Positions 24,009-36,995 are shown, counted from the first letter of the stretch. The stretch is DNA of 64,000 nt from Cunninghamia lanceolata (GCA_027924645.1 BSBN01001687.1:4402001-4466000), one strand, 5' to 3'. Notes: generated from the sequence alone by a model not told the origin. Numbers and translations are program-made.

Positions 24009-26108
24009 GGGTGAACCCACAATAGTGTGTCCCACTTGTAGGATGAGGCAAAAAATGAGCCTAAGTAAAAAAATGAAAAACACCTTCGAATTGAAGGTCC
24101 CCACAACCTTCATTCAAAGGTCCCTTTTTAATTAATTTTTTTTTCATGTTGAAAAAGAGAATGAAGGTACCTTGAAATGAAGGTCCCTTTCATGCCATTT
24201 TTTCTCTCTTTTTCTCTATAGAAATTTCTCTTTCGAATCCTGGGTTGGACTGCCAAACTTAACCACTAAGACATGAGATTTTGCAAGATTGTAACCCTTA
24301 GATTAAGCTTTCCAAAAAGTATAATTTTTAATATATTTAATTTAATTATTAGGTAAGTGCAAGAAGTTGGGTCCACTTTTTGGCCAAAAAGTGAGTTTTT
24401 TCCTGAAAATCAAAGTCTGTCATAATTAGAGTGAAAATTTGTAGCACTTACACATGAAATATTAACATGGTGTAAAAATATGAAATGTAGGATTTTGTTT
24501 CTAGTTTTCAAATATGTAATTTATTCTAATACCCATATGATAAAAGTTGGTTTTGTATATGATGTATGAAAGTATCTTTTTTAAAGTCGTATGTCTGGGG
24601 CCAAAACATGCACACATGTACAACTAACATAATTTGACCTAAATGAAAGTATTTTTCTAATTTCTTTTTTCAAAAGATGCATATGATGTAAAAGTTTGGT
24701 CAAGATATTTTTTATAATTTTATAATTGATTGTTTATTGACCCTAATTTTGTGTTTTTAAAACCCCTCATGTACGACCAACATAATTTGAGATAAACTAA
24801 TTGTAACTTGAATTTTTTTCATCATGTAGGGAATGATGTCTAGATTACTTAGACAATTTTTTTTTCAAAAAATTTTTAAAATCAAAAGTTATTAAAAATA
24901 GTAATATATATCATTTCAGGTTTATGAGTCCTTTGTTTAAAAATTAGTTAATAAATAGAAAAATATGTCTAATAGTAAAAAATAAAAAATATTTGAAAAC
25001 TAGACATTTGTAATGGGTTTTAATTTGGTCCAAAAATTCTTTAAAAAAAGTTATTAGCCATATTGCTAAAGTTAATCTTTACTCTTGCTGTTAACATGGC
25101 ACTGTAATTGTAGGTCCAAGGCTAAGGGTTGGGTTTCCAAGTCTCTTCTAAGCCTAAAACCGAAACAAAACTATGGGGTTTAAATTTGAAATTTTATGGA
25201 ACATGTGTTTGCTCCAAAATGCGTAAAAAATAATGGGTACATAGACTAAAGAGAAATGAGTACCTATTTTGAAATGGGTACCTATTTTGAAATACGCACC
25301 TATTTCAATTATATGCATTGTTGGACCAATTTTATCTTTTCAAAACGCGTACGTGTTCCTAACTGGTACACGTTACTAATGGGTACCTATTCTATATAGG
25401 TGGGAGTTTAGGTTTAGGCTTCCGTTCCTAAACACATAAACATTTTTATGAAACATGTACCCGTCATGTCGAGATTTTTTCTCCCGTGAAACTTCGACTA
25501 AAAGTGGACTCAACTTCTTGTGCCCACCCTAGTATATTTATTTTCTATTTTCTAGTGATCATAGGTTTTTGATTGAACATCAAGGTCTTTGTTCCACACA
25601 CATGGATGAATAGAAAATAGAGAAAAATTCTAAAAAATATCTATGCACTATGTATTGATGTCCTTGATTCAACAAAAAAAAGTTAATTTGGATATATACA
25701 TAAAAAGTTATGCGAATGGAATAAAACTATGTCTAAGTTATAATTATTCTCACTTCAAAAATTAGTAATAAATAAAATATGAAACAAAAAATTATGAAAA
25801 AATATGTGCACACTAGATATTGGTGTTACAAATCTATGTTTTAAAAAATATAATTTTATTCTTTCTGTAATAAAAATTATGTGATATGGAGTAAATGTCA
25901 CTTTTTAAAAATATTGTTAACTATAAAAAACAAATTATTAAAAGTTATGTAAAAATTTCACAAATTATTTTTTAAAATTAAAAAAATATTTAGAATCTAT
26001 ATGGAAATCTAAAAACCACTAGGTGACATAAAGTGAAAATTTTCTTAAAAATGTTGATTTTAATGTCCCACATTGGCCAAAAAATGACACACTATTGTGG
26101 GATCAACC
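24009..26108. mobile_element. Non-autonomous DNA transposon-like element with 23-bp terminal inverted repeats
   Basis: The left end GGGTGAACCCACAATAGTGTG (24009-24031) and the inverted right end (26086-26108) match at 21 of 23 positions. Flanking octamers ATTGATGG and ATTAATAA differ only by three G-to-A changes, which fits an aged 8-bp target duplication. The 2.1 kb interior has no long frame. It holds local repeats such as TACGACCAACATAATTTGAG (about 24770; a variant at about 24615) and doubled GGGTACCTATTTTGAAAT at 25258-25295. The superfamily is not assignable: a Mutator- or hAT-like cut-and-paste element is possible. It sits where the neighbouring copia reading frame breaks off. Confidence 0.6.
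24226..24292 (-). repeat. Possible tRNA-derived SINE head
   Basis: On the minus strand GTCTTAGTGGTTAAG resembles a polymerase III A box, and GGATTCGAA about 25 bp later resembles a B box with one insertion. No 3' tail or target duplication was found, so this is tentative. Confidence 0.25.
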
Positions 26109-26116
26109 ATTAATAA

Positions 26117-28695
26117 ATTATTTTCACTTTAGTCCAATTCTCTTTTCTAGGTTTTGACATGAACTTACTTATAACTCCCACTAGTTTGACAATGTCTAGC
26201 CTTGTGTTAACTATTGCATATATAAGGCTTCCTATTGCACTTACATATGGAACATTGCACATGTCCTCCAAAGCCTCCATAGAATTAAGAAATTATTCCA
26301 AACTCAACCTAGTGCCTACCAGTAATAGAATACTTACAAGATTACTTCCATGTTTGCGAAATTGATGCAAAACAATTTTGAGATACTTCCTCTAGTTCAA
26401 TTGTAACTTCTTACTAGCCTTATCCCTATTTCAATCTCCATACCAAACATTAACCTTGCAACACTTAGATCCTTCATATTAAACCTTCTTGAAAACTAAT
26501 ACTTGAGTTCCTTAATCAAAATCTTATTATTTTCCAATGATAAACATATCATCAAAATATAGAATAATGGTTATGACATGATCACCAACCTATTTGTAGT
26601 ACACACAGTGATCAATTTGACTCCTCACAAAGCCTACTTCTAACACATGAATCAAAATTTTGATACCACATGTGTGATAATTGCTTCAACCAATATATAG
26701 AGATATTTTCAGTTTGCAAATCAAATCTTCTTTTCTCTTCACCTTGAATTCTGTAGATTGACTCATAAATTTCATTCTCTAAATCTCGATCCAAGACTGC
26801 AATCTTGAAATCCATTTGCTTCACTTCAAGATCATATGTTGCAACTATACATAAAAACATTCTAATGAAATTTGACTTAGCCATAGGGAAAAAATTTCAC
26901 CAAAGTCTATTGGAGGTCCTCAATCTAGGAATACCCTTTTTCCACCAACCTTTCCTTGTATCTCTCAAATACCATTTTATCTAAATTTTTCTTAAAGACC
27001 CACTTGCAACCAATGGGCTTGGACTTCCATTAAGTAGATCAACCAAGTCCCAAGTCTTACATTGGTACAATTACATCATTTGGACCCTTTCATGGAATTT
27101 ATCCAAGATTTTCTTTACTTAGTAGAGAGAGCTTCTCTTACAAACTTTGGTTAATCATTAGTACAAGTTGGAGCAAAAACACACCCAAAAATTGGTAAAT
27201 TGAATAGGTATCAAGTGATCCTATTGTCTTGTAGACCTTCTCATAATTACTAGTGGAAACCATCTCACATCTACATTTTGTTCTTCAAAAATTGCATTAA
27301 ATGTGCCTATATCCTCTCCATCCACTTGTCAAGTCCACTTGTTTGTTCACTTGCAAATGCATCTTGCTACTTTAATTTATGTTCAAAATGCATCCTTTGG
27401 CTCTACTTTACCTTTGGCCATTCCTCTCTGGATAAAACTCCAAGTTCTCTTATGATATTGCTTGAATAGAGAACCTTTAGAGTCATCAAATTCCAAAGCT
27501 TATAGCCTTTCACATTTTTTCCATACCTAATGAAAATACATGTTTCAACCTTGAAATCTAAATTAGAACATTTTTCCTTTGGCACATGAATAATTACCTC
27601 ACAACAAAATGCTCTCAAGTGTGTTATAAAAGGCATCTTACCTATTCACATCTTATATGGTGTCTTATCCTCAAGCATAGAAGTGGGAGACCTATTTTTC
27701 AAGTAACAAGCAATATTACTCCCCTTAGCCCAAAACTCTTGTACTAGACTAACATTGCTTAAAAATCTTATGACTTGATCTAACAAAGTTCTATTTTAAC
27801 CTTTCAACCACTCCTTTCTATTGTAGAGTATAAGATGTTGTCCATGTTGCCTAACAAAACTACTATGCTTGCAAAATGATTCAAAATATTCAAGGTAAAA
27901 CTCTTCACCATTATATGACCTTAACACTTTAACTTTCTTAGCAGTCTGATTCTCTATAAGTTCCTTAAAATCCTTAAGCTTGTAAAAATTTAAGACTTCC
28001 TCAAAATAAAATACACATAAGCATGTCTAGAATAATCATCAGTGAAAGAGATATAGTTCCAAGACTTACCAATTAAGTGTACATCCATAGGACCGAAGAT
28101 ATAATTGTGATTCACTTCTAATATGTTCCTTACTTTAGTTCTCCTTAAAGAAAATCATGTTCCCTGTTATGCTTTCCAAACACACAATATTGATAAAACT
28201 CAAACCCAACAGAACAATTTGAAAGATCTTCCACCATACTTTTACTAAGCACCAAGGATTTTAAGCCTTTTTCTCATATATGAACCCAACTAGTGGTGGC
28301 ATGACAACCCTATTTAGGTTTAGTTTCATTTATTGTGCTACAAAATGATCATGCTTCTAGCGTAAAGAGGGTTCCGTGTTGCACACCTTTAGCCAACACC
28401 AAATCTCCTCTAGCCAACTTGCAACTACAATGGTAACAAACACTCTAGAGTAAATCATCTTAGAAACAAAAGAATATTTCTTACAAGACCTAGTTCATAT
28501 GAAAAACATCTTAGTGTGTCTTGAATCTCCCATCCATGAAAGCACTTTCATCTTCCCCTAACCTACTATTTAGAGAGAGCTGTTATAACTAACAAAAACT
28601 TAAATCATCCATCACACTCCTTGTACTTGGAGTAACATTCCCTATGAGGAGCCATGTGGTATGATGCACTTGAGTTAGTCAACTAAAAATCATCA
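26117..28695 (-). pseudogene. Ty1/copia pol ruin (protease, integrase, reverse transcriptase)
   Basis: Reading from the right: protease remnant SASYHMAPHREC (about 28680); a pre-integrase stretch with IREKGLKIL and CVFGKHNRE; integrase TDDYSRHAYVYF (about 28030), VKVLRSYNGEEF (about 27930), and LVQEFWAKGSNIACYLKNR; then SNLDFKVETCIFIRYGKN. RT follows: WVFKKN, RYKERLVEKGYS (about 26960), QMDFKIAVLDRDL (about 26810), LYFDDMFIIG (about 26560) and VPYVSAIGSLIYAIVNTR (about 26250). It ends at KPRKENWTKVK, just where RNase H should begin and where the inverted-repeat element lies. Many stops and frameshifts are present. No LTRs were found for it, and gag is missing. Confidence 0.9.
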
Positions 28696-28699
28696 CCAA

Positions 28700-31126
28700 T
28701 AATGTTAGAAGATACAGACGCAGATATTTTGAATGGATATGTGTAACTTTTTAATCGTGGCATCATATTAATAAAATTTCATGGCTCTATAAGTGGTGCA
28801 TTTTAAAGGAATCAGTTGTAGATTAGACAAAGTCTTCTAAATCATATTTCTGGGTGGCTGTAGAACATATTGGAGGGGTTATTTATGCAGATCTAATATG
28901 ATTTTCTCTAAGGGTGGATTTTTAATGGCATTATCAAGTGGCTATAGGGGGATATCTGTAGGTAATCATTGTCTTGTTTTATTCTTTCAATATAGTGGAA
29001 TGGTTGCAAGCATTTACCTTTTTGTTTTTCTACCTCAATGGGATTTATATTAGCTAAGGAGATTTATTACCACTATAGATATGAGGGGTTTTTTATTTGA
29101 TTCTGGGTAGTTGGAAAATCCCTATTTCTACCCTCCTTGTAGTCTTTTGGATATGTTTATTATTTTCTCCTCATTTTCTACTGCACACATATTAATTAAC
29201 ATAGATACTACCTTGTGCTATTGGAGGTTACAACTTGAGGATCAAATATGCATATTTATGTTAGGTAGAAAAGAGAGACTAGCTCAATAGATCAAACTAG
29301 GTCAAGCCCTCTTCTATCTAATATTAGGGCATAAATCGAGCTTAGCTTCTACCCAAGGAGGAGAGCCAAACTATAGGAGCATTTTTCTTTTGTTGTATAA
29401 AAGAGAATCGAACAATTCTAACCAATCAAATTAGGGGAAGACAAAAGACCTTAATTGAGCAAGATTAGAGCATAATAGATTGTCGGAAGCAGAAACCCAT
29501 AAACCAAATGAACAACAAAGATCATAGATCAAATCAGAACTTGGATCTGGGGGTAGAAATACATAGGACAAGGGCACTTGGGTGCTCTAGACCCTGATTA
29601 GGGATTGCAGATTTGATCACTCCAATGTCTTCACCTTCCTGTATTCCTGCTCTCTACAACTTGTCTTTGGCCAATTCCTCCATATTTAACCTGCACACAC
29701 ACAAGAAGGAAGATGGTTGGGTGCTACTTAGGATCTTGCCTCAGTCAAGCTCCATGAATGGTGTTCCCACCTCCACAAGAGAAAATATGATAGATAAAGA
29801 GCACGTGCCCTAGGAAGGTAGAGGCAAATCTGAAGTAAAATGGAATAATAGAACAAAGCATGAAGGAAATAAGTCACCATGAGCATGGAAACCCTAGCAT
29901 GCTTGATGCGGCATCACAACTTGACTCAAGAAGTAGGTGTAGCCCAAAAAAGTGGAAAGATCTTCACAAGACTTGCAATAAGTTAGTGTCATAGCAATAA
30001 TCCACAATAGATAGATTTAGAGAAGAGTAGAGAGCACGAGAGAGGAGAAGAGGGAGAGTAAGAGTGCCTAGATTGCTTAGAGAACTTAGAAATGTTCAAA
30101 TGAATAAACTTTCTTTTATATGCATTCCCATTCATTTCTGGAGAATTAAACCAAATGAGGCTGAATTAGGAATCATTTAAGATGTCCCAAGCCAACAAGC
30201 CACTAATTAGGCTAGGGCTAAAGAGGGGACAAAGGAGCTTGGGCACCTTGGTCCTTTAGCCCCAAACTCTTGGTATAAGGCACTTAAAGTGTCATTAGCC
30301 CCACCTTATAATTACTTTTCTAGGTTTTGTACATCGGGATCAAGGATTACACGCTTAATGCTTAAAAAGGTGTTATAATAGGTCCTAATTAACAAGTTTA
30401 AACAATTTAGGCCCACTCAGGTGCTAAACTAGGTGTAAAATGGTAGTGTACACATTTTATGATGCTACAATTTAATGGACAAATATAGAAAGTGACATCC
30501 TTTCAGATTTGGGTACTATTTTTGTTGTTGATTTGTAGGATCTTATTCCATATTCTACTTGCAATATGATTTTATCTCCTATGTACGTGTGTTTGAAGCA
30601 ACATGGTAAGTGGACAAAGTAGCGTGGTTTTAACTGTAGATTTGATTAGAGTCTAAAAATAGTCAATAACCTTATGTTGGATAGTAGAAGTGTAAGGTTA
30701 TAAATACATGTTTAATGTAAGGGTGAAAGGGGGGTTGGGTTGTTCTAGGCCATGTCCTAATGTAGTTTTCTATGCCCTATAATCTAAAATTTTTCAAGGC
30801 ATCAATATTTGTTCTTTAACCCTATTTATATTATTTGTGGATGTGCTCCAAGCCAAGAGAAGATACTTAACACGAGTTCTTTTGTTAAGTAAATGCCTCC
30901 TTAGCTTTTTGATTGTTCTCAAGGGATAAGCATGCTTATATTTTCTAAGACTACACTTGCTAGTTTGATTATTGTGGTGACTGGTTATCCACAAAGAGGA
31001 TTGCGAAAAGTCTCAAAGTGTATTTGAAACATTCCTTTCAATACATTATATGGATTTGGTTTGTTTAACTATGATTTTTTAAAGTATATTTCTTTGCATA
31101 TACTGTTGGTTACATATGGATATGTA
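28700..31126. other. No recognisable gene
   Basis: Unassigned AT-rich sequence. The stretch 29480-30500 has the look of LTR-type noncoding DNA, but no ends, partner or primer site could be matched. Confidence 0.35.
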
Positions 31127-31131
31127 TTTAC

Positions 31132-31518
31132 TGTCGGAATGGCAGGATCTTCTAGACAAAGTGCTGATATCGATTGGGCAATGAAAGTCAAGCAATCACA
31201 CACCCTACAAGTTAGAAAACAAAGATTGCAAAGAGAAAATAAAGGACACACAAAATTCAATTAACCACACAATGCATTTACCATAAAGAAGATGTACATA
31301 TATAGGAGAGAGGGAAGAAACTGCTATGCAAAATTAATGGAGATTACTAGGTCGTCAACTCCCACTAACTAGTACTGGTGGTGAGTTAGCTTCCTCAAGA
31401 ATCATATGCAATGACGAGTGAACTCTCACTAACTAAGACACATAAGTAGGCTTAAAACCGTGTGGAATTAACCATATGTATGTAAATAATTCATGATGAT
31501 ATAATATATACACTAACA
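31132..31518 (-). repeat. 3' LTR of the copia element
   Basis: 387 bp, TGTCGG..TAACA. A TATATA word lies near 31297. The adjoining bases on the internal side (31519-31528) read TTAATGGGGG on the minus strand, a polypurine tract. Confidence 0.92.
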
Positions 31519-31735
31519 CCCCCATTAAGCATAATCTTAGGTGGGCATAAAGAGAAAATTTGGGTCTTGAAAACTAGGCCTGATTAGGTACCCAAGTACA
31601 ATGCAATCTCTCACAAAGTAGAGAAAGGGAGAAAATCTAGTGGGAAAAAAACTCCCCCCAAAAGAGAGAAAAGAAAATGAAGAGGACTAGAAAGCCCCCC
31701 AAAGATGATAACTTTACACCAAGCTTGAAACCATG

Positions 31736-32925
31736 TCATACTGACTGAGATGATGCAAATAGCAGTATTTGATGGTGTTCAAACTGCCAATACCACAAGA
31801 ACCCCTCAAAGGAGAGAGAGAAAGCACCCTCCCATAGGAGAGAGAAAGAGACTATGTAACCCCTCCATAATGAAGCAGCCCCTGTGCCAAAAGAGGATGT
31901 CCATGTATGAATGCTGAAAATGATCCATTTGTGGCAAATGACATTTCTCCCCTTAGGAAGAAACAAATCCAATGATGAATGCAAAAGTAACTCTGACTCA
32001 AAGAAGCAAGGTGAAGTGGCAACTCTCATGATGTACCCTATCTTATAACACTACTCAAATGTCTTCATGCTGATGTTGAAATGCGTCACAATCAAATTAG
32101 GAGTCCCAGACCTAATTGAAATAAGTGAACTTTGAAAATCATGTGGAAACTGATGAAGACTAGGATCCAAAAAAGTGATGTATGGATGTGGAATGTTAAT
32201 GTATGCCACGTGGCTATAATGCAAATCCCACAAGATGTCCTCTTGCAAAGAATCTTTGGAAGCCTTTAGTGAAGCCTTGTTGATCTTTGTAGTAGAAATA
32301 GGTGTAAGGATAAAATAATTTCCATTAAAGAGAAAGACAAGATCCTCTAGAGTGTCATCTAGATTTGGAATGTGGGACTCTACAAACAACCAAGAGATGT
32401 CTAGTAGAAATGTGTCCCAACCAAATATAAGACCCTACTACAAGGAATCACTGGAAGCTCATAATGTTTGTGGATTGTAGGCTGAAGCATAGAAAAAATG
32501 TGGTCCATTTTGATAGTCTGATCAAGTACGTCTATCATTTACTAGATCCCCTACCCAAGTGTCTACACTCTAGAGTTTTTGCCTAGCCCAAAGAGAGCCG
32601 AATGTGAGTGAGTTAGGTGCTAAATCCTCATCCTCCAAAACATATCTAGAAATGGATGGAGATGACACCCCATCACTATCCTCATTGTCAGAACTGGAAG
32701 AAGAAGAAAACTCTACCTCAGGAATCTATTGTGGAAGGTATGAACTTTGTCATTAGAAAAATCATCAAATCCAAGTAAGTCCAAATTAGAAGGAGAAACA
32801 TCAGGAGCAAAGTGAGAGAAGGTGTACATCTTGGCTTGGTGATCTTCCCTTCCCAAGGCTACTAGATTGTTTTTGTGCAACTCTCTAATCTCAACTAAAT
32901 TGGAGAAAAATGAACTCTCATGCAC
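31736..32925 (-). other. Non-pol remainder of the copia internal region
   Basis: Short minus-strand frames (32713-32925, 32051-32389, 31736-32029) follow the protease. One stretch near 32.55 kb reads SLWARQKL, SVDTWVGDL and NDRRT, which resembles the linker between integrase and RT of plant copia elements. No DDE, YVDD or RNase H motif is present, so the catalytic core was deleted between about 32.7 and 32.6 kb. Confidence 0.6.
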
Positions 32926-32939
32926 TTCCCTATGTGAGT

Positions 32940-33200
32940 AGTCTAATACACTAATAGGAGATTAGGTAAAAGAGAAGCTACACTTAGAACATTTGTGAAT
33001 GTTCCACCTTCAATTTCAATAGACCCTCTCCCTATAACTGCTTATGGAGTGTTATTACGCAAAGTGATAGTAGACATGTTATAAGGCTCTATGGAATAAA
33101 ATTCAACTTGTGAAGAACCCATATAGTGTGAAGCACCTAAGTCAATGATCCAAGATGGAGTTGCTGAAGATGCTACTACAACTAATTCCTTGTACCCTTA
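32940..33200 (-). pseudogene. Copia aspartic protease remnant
   Basis: Reads SATPSWIIDLGASHYMGSS and then GRGSIEIEGGTFTNVLSV. The catalytic D-S/T-G is altered to D-L-G and there is an in-frame stop, so the enzyme is dead. Confidence 0.8.
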
Positions 33201-33313
33201 GATTTCTCTTTACCTTTGCCCTTTTCCTTAGTAGATTCTTGGGTTGATGAAGATTATTTGATAGATTCAGGGACCCCTATGTTGTTCTTAAGAAGATGTG
33301 TGAGGTGGTCAAT

Positions 33314-34100
33314 CTACTTCTTCATACATTTGTGCTCATCGTGCCCAAGTTTCATGCAGTAGGCACACTTAACTTTCTCTTTCTTAGGTTTCCCTTGATT
33401 TGAAGAGCTTTCAATGTTGGATTTGGAGGGCTCAAATTTATGATCTTCCTTTCTCTCCTTATCCTTTTGATTATTTTTCTTCTCCCCTTTGTTGTTTGAA
33501 GCATGTTGTTCCCCATTCCTAGAAATGAGGGCCTGAGGTTTTGAGGACTTCAAAGTGCTCATGTGTATTAACTTATCCCGCTCCCTAGTTAAGTCTATAA
33601 TAAAGTCATCTAGAGATGGTATTTTTCAAGTGGCTCCTAGAGCTTTTTTAGTGGAGTAGAAGGTAGATACAAACACATAAATTTGCTTAGGACCTAATTT
33701 GGAGAGAATAGAAAGAACAAGTTGATCGTCCATTTTCTCTATTCCACATTCTTTCAATTGCAACCTTAGTGAAGTAATCCTCCAGAGTGTCAAAAGAACT
33801 AGGACTCAAGCTTATGAGTTCATTCTCTAAATCATGACCTCTCATTTCATCTACCTTGCCAAAGATATTTTCTAATGTTATCCAAACTTCATTAGGTGTT
33901 TTCAAGGCTTCTACATGAAAGAGGAGTTCATAAGACATATTAAGACACAAAAATCTAAAGGCTTGATAATATTTGTTAAACCATTTTTCTTTAGCTTCAT
34001 CATCATCAGGTTCTTTCTCAGTGCCTATTGTTACCCTATACAATCCTTTGTTCTTTAACATAAGTTGTACTTTTGATTTCTATTCATGATAATTAAAGGT
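33314..34100 (-). pseudogene. Copia gag (UBN2-like domain and CCHC knuckle), broken
   Basis: The segment begins FNYHE then KSKVQLMLKNKGLYRVTIG and continues for 124 codons with EAKEKWFNKYYQA and VEALKTPNEVWITLENIFG, the gag_2/UBN2 signature of plant copia capsid proteins. A separate 82-codon frame (33314-33562) supplies a Lys/Glu-rich linker and an intact knuckle CAYCMKLGHDEHKC. A stop after FNYHE and a frameshift between 33560 and 33690 break the gene. The protein would coat element RNA in cytoplasmic particles. Confidence 0.85.
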
Positions 34101-35164
34101 GTTAAAGGTGTGACAATCTCTGATTTGAATCCATGCTTTGAAGTAGATAGTTGCAAAAATTAGAAGTGCAAAAATGAAATGTGGAAATGAATATTGAAGG
34201 GAAATGCAAAAGTGCACAAGACACAACACAAGAGCACCCCTCTTGATTCAATTTGAGACCCCTCCTAAATATCTAAGGCACTTTATAATTTCAGTGCATA
34301 GGCATGTCCAATTGGAATGAAAAAAGGCACTTTATAATTTCAATACAATAAAATTTCCAATGGATCAGTCACAAAAACTAATCACTTTTAAAGAATGGCA
34401 CTCAATTTAAAGTTTCCAGTCAAAAGTTACATCAATTTTAATAATTGCCTATCTTTCTAGAAATTTGTACTCAAAAATTTCAAAAAATGCCTTTCAAATG
34501 AAAAATAAAAAGGAGTCTGAAAGATGGAGTTAAGCCACCTCTGGTAGGGTGTGACCATACCATATGACCAGTGGGCTAAACACTTTGATGGGTCAACAAT
34601 TTCTACTTTTTTCCAATGAATAGTATGCCCTGATGCTAGATTTATTTTGATAGTCTGCTAAACATCACACCTTGTTGGACACCACACATAAAACATGACA
34701 AAACAAGGGTGAATCTAGTTACAAAAGAAGGGTGGAGTAGGGCCGAATGACTTGCAAACTTTGATGATGTGAATAGGGGTGAAACCTTCATGCACTATAG
34801 GGCCAAAATTCCCCCCACACACCTATCCATGCCTTGGATTAGGATTTAAAGGCTTTAATCACTCTTTCCCATGCCTATCAATGCCTTGGATCAGGCTTTA
34901 AATGCCCTCTATTGTAAAACACCCTTCAAACATGCCTCTTCCAACCTTAAATCACCCTCTTCTCAACCCTTAAGGGCCTATGGATGAATGATTGACCTCT
35001 ACACTACTCAGATTGCCCTTCCTAGATACAAATGCACTCTTCTCTACAATAAAAAAGCTTCCTTCCACACATAATGTAAGGAGAATAGAGAAAAGCAATT
35101 TAATGTGAAAAATATTTTGAAATTAACTATGCATAAATTACTAGACCAACACTCGAATTAGATT

Positions 35165-35176
35165 GCTCTGATACCA
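35165..35176 (-). promoter_or_regulatory. Primer binding site, initiator tRNA-Met
   Basis: The minus strand reads TGGTATCAGAGC, directly adjoining the 5' LTR. This is the standard copia minus-strand primer site. Confidence 0.93.
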
Positions 35177-35560
35177 TGTCGGAATGGCAAGATCTTCTAG
35201 ATGGAGTGTTGATATTAGTTGGGAAATTAAAGTCAAGCAATCACATGCCTTGCAAGTTAAAAATAAAGATTGCAAAGAAAAAATAAAGGACACAAAATTG
35301 GATTAACCACACAATGCATTTACCAAAAAGAAGATGTACATATATAGGAGAGAGGGAAGAAACTGCCATGCAGAATCAGTGGAGAAGACTAGGTAGTTGA
35401 CTCCGACTAGCTATTATTGGTGGTGAGTTAACTTCCTCAAGACTTGCATGCAATGGTGAGTGAACTCTCACTAACTAGGACACCTAAGTAGGTTTAAATC
35501 CATGTGGAATTACTCATATGCATGTAAATAATGCATGATGAGATAAAATATACACTAACA
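35177..35560 (-). repeat. 5' LTR of the copia element
   Basis: 384 bp, colinear with 31132-31518 including the GATGTACATATATAGGAGAG block, which on the minus strand supplies a TATATA box. Confidence 0.92.
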
Positions 35561-35565
35561 TTTAC

Positions 35566-36225
35566 TTTGTTGTATAGGCCAACTTATGGCTATTTAAATT
35601 TATATTTAGTTCTTATGCATGTGTGATTTATATTGTATCCATGAGAAAATAGATGTTAAACTTTGTTGCCCAATGGATTATGGAACTGATCCTTAGTAGT
35701 TTGTGCTACAACCATTCCACTTCATAAATATGAAAATAATTATTTCTTTATCATGTTTAGAATAGTTTCATGATCCTTTTTATTCTTCATATCTATAAAA
35801 CCTTTTTTATAACTTTGTCATATCTTTAGCAAGCCCACATTTAACATATTTTTAGAGGTCTATGCATTTGGATGTCCTTCAGCCTAGTATAAATCAATAT
35901 TATTACCTTTTTTATATTTTAAGAGAGCCTATCTTACTTACCATTAGAGATTTGTGCTTATGGGAATGTAGATAGCATGTGTGTATTTAAACTATAAGGG
36001 GATTTGTTATGAGGAATACAACCTTGTTTCATAACTTTTAGTGCACATGTTATGTTGTGATAATCTACTTTATTTGAGGTTTTAGTTTCTTGGTTAGTAG
36101 CCAACATTGATACATGCTTAGTGACACGTTTGGAATTTGTAATGCCTTGGATGTGGTTTCTTAATAACTATCTTGTAGTATTTTTATCCTCTCATGTGAA
36201 GAATCTAGGGAACAACCTCCCAAGT
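35566..36225. other. No recognisable gene
   Basis: AT-rich flank between the copia element and the LINE fragment. No domain recognised. Confidence 0.35.
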
Positions 36226-36229
36226 TCTA

Positions 36230-36950
36230 CAGAGCCTAATGTAGAAGAAGAGTTAATTTTCTCTCATGCATTGGCCCTTTTGCATTAGTCTTATCATGAA
36301 TGCATCCTTTTCTTGAGTCAACATTCCTTGGGCTTGAGTTGAGATGTTGCATTCTAGGATTGAGGACCCACAACCTTGAAAACCAATACTTCCTTATAAA
36401 CCTAAAGAAGATCATGACAAATAAAATTCCAAGTTGCTTTGAATAATATATAGAGGAATTCATAAAAATTGGGTGCCTTATTAATAAACATTTTCCTTTG
36501 ACCATTGAATGAATCTCCTCAAGTGTGAGTGGAGAATTATAAGATGTTTAAGCTTATTGACCAAATTTAGAAGGAACTATGTCTAATAATTTTTATAGAG
36601 CCTGAGCATGTTCTATAAAATCTTCTTGGGTTTAAGTTACTTATGTTCTATATGATCTCAATGAGAGACTTAAGTTGCTCATGAGCATGGATATAATAAT
36701 TATTTTCTTTATTTTTCTCTCTTGAGGCAAATGTATTTGAATAATGTTATAGGGGCCTTATCCCGACTTTGTGATAATGATCATGTAAGATTTAACACAT
36801 GAAAAACCTATCTCAATGAGATTCAACGAGTTTGAGCTTAAGCTTGAGATGAGTGGTAGAGGTCGAAAGTTGGAAATTAAATTTCTTACTTTCCATCTAA
36901 GTAGAAGCACTCATAAATTATTTTGTGATGATACCATTAGCTCTCTTGCA
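36230..36950 (-). pseudogene. LINE ORF2 fragment (linker and start of reverse transcriptase), weak
   Basis: The minus strand contains SPLTLEEIHSMVKG, then in another frame INKAPNFYEFLYILFKATWN and CHDLL..VYKEVLVFKVVG. This follows the order seen at the start of plant LINE RT domains (L-EE-I, K-aP, EF-, W-). Upstream, HEQLKSLIEII suits the endonuclease-RT linker. Stops and shifts abound, and the catalytic motifs are missing. Confidence 0.45.
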
Positions 36951-36995
36951 TCTCCTTCACACTTGTTTACTATACCATCTCCAAAAAGGTAGTAG

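Larger units (their letters stand above)
31132..35560 (-). mobile_element. Ty1/copia LTR retrotransposon, complete ends, internally deleted (4.43 kb)
   Basis: LTRs at 31132-31518 and 35177-35560 start TGTCGGAATGGCA and end ACACTAACA. They flank a tRNA-Met primer site at the right and a purine tract at the left. Identical TTTAC duplications lie at 31127-31131 and 35561-35565. By eye the LTRs differ at roughly one site in seven, so the insertion is old. Coding parts on the minus strand are gag (33.3-34.1 kb) and a protease remnant (about 33.1 kb). A short tail resembling the linker between integrase and RT (TWVGDL, DRRT) lies near 32.55 kb. Integrase, RT and RNase H are absent. The element could move only with enzymes from a relative. 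Confidence 0.93.

Noticed and set aside
26159..26365. Plus-strand 68-codon frame
   Set aside because: It is the antisense of the copia RT C-terminus (VPYVSAIGSLIYA on the minus strand).
29480..30500. LTR-looking noncoding block
   Set aside because: No partner copy, primer site or target duplication could be found within the window.
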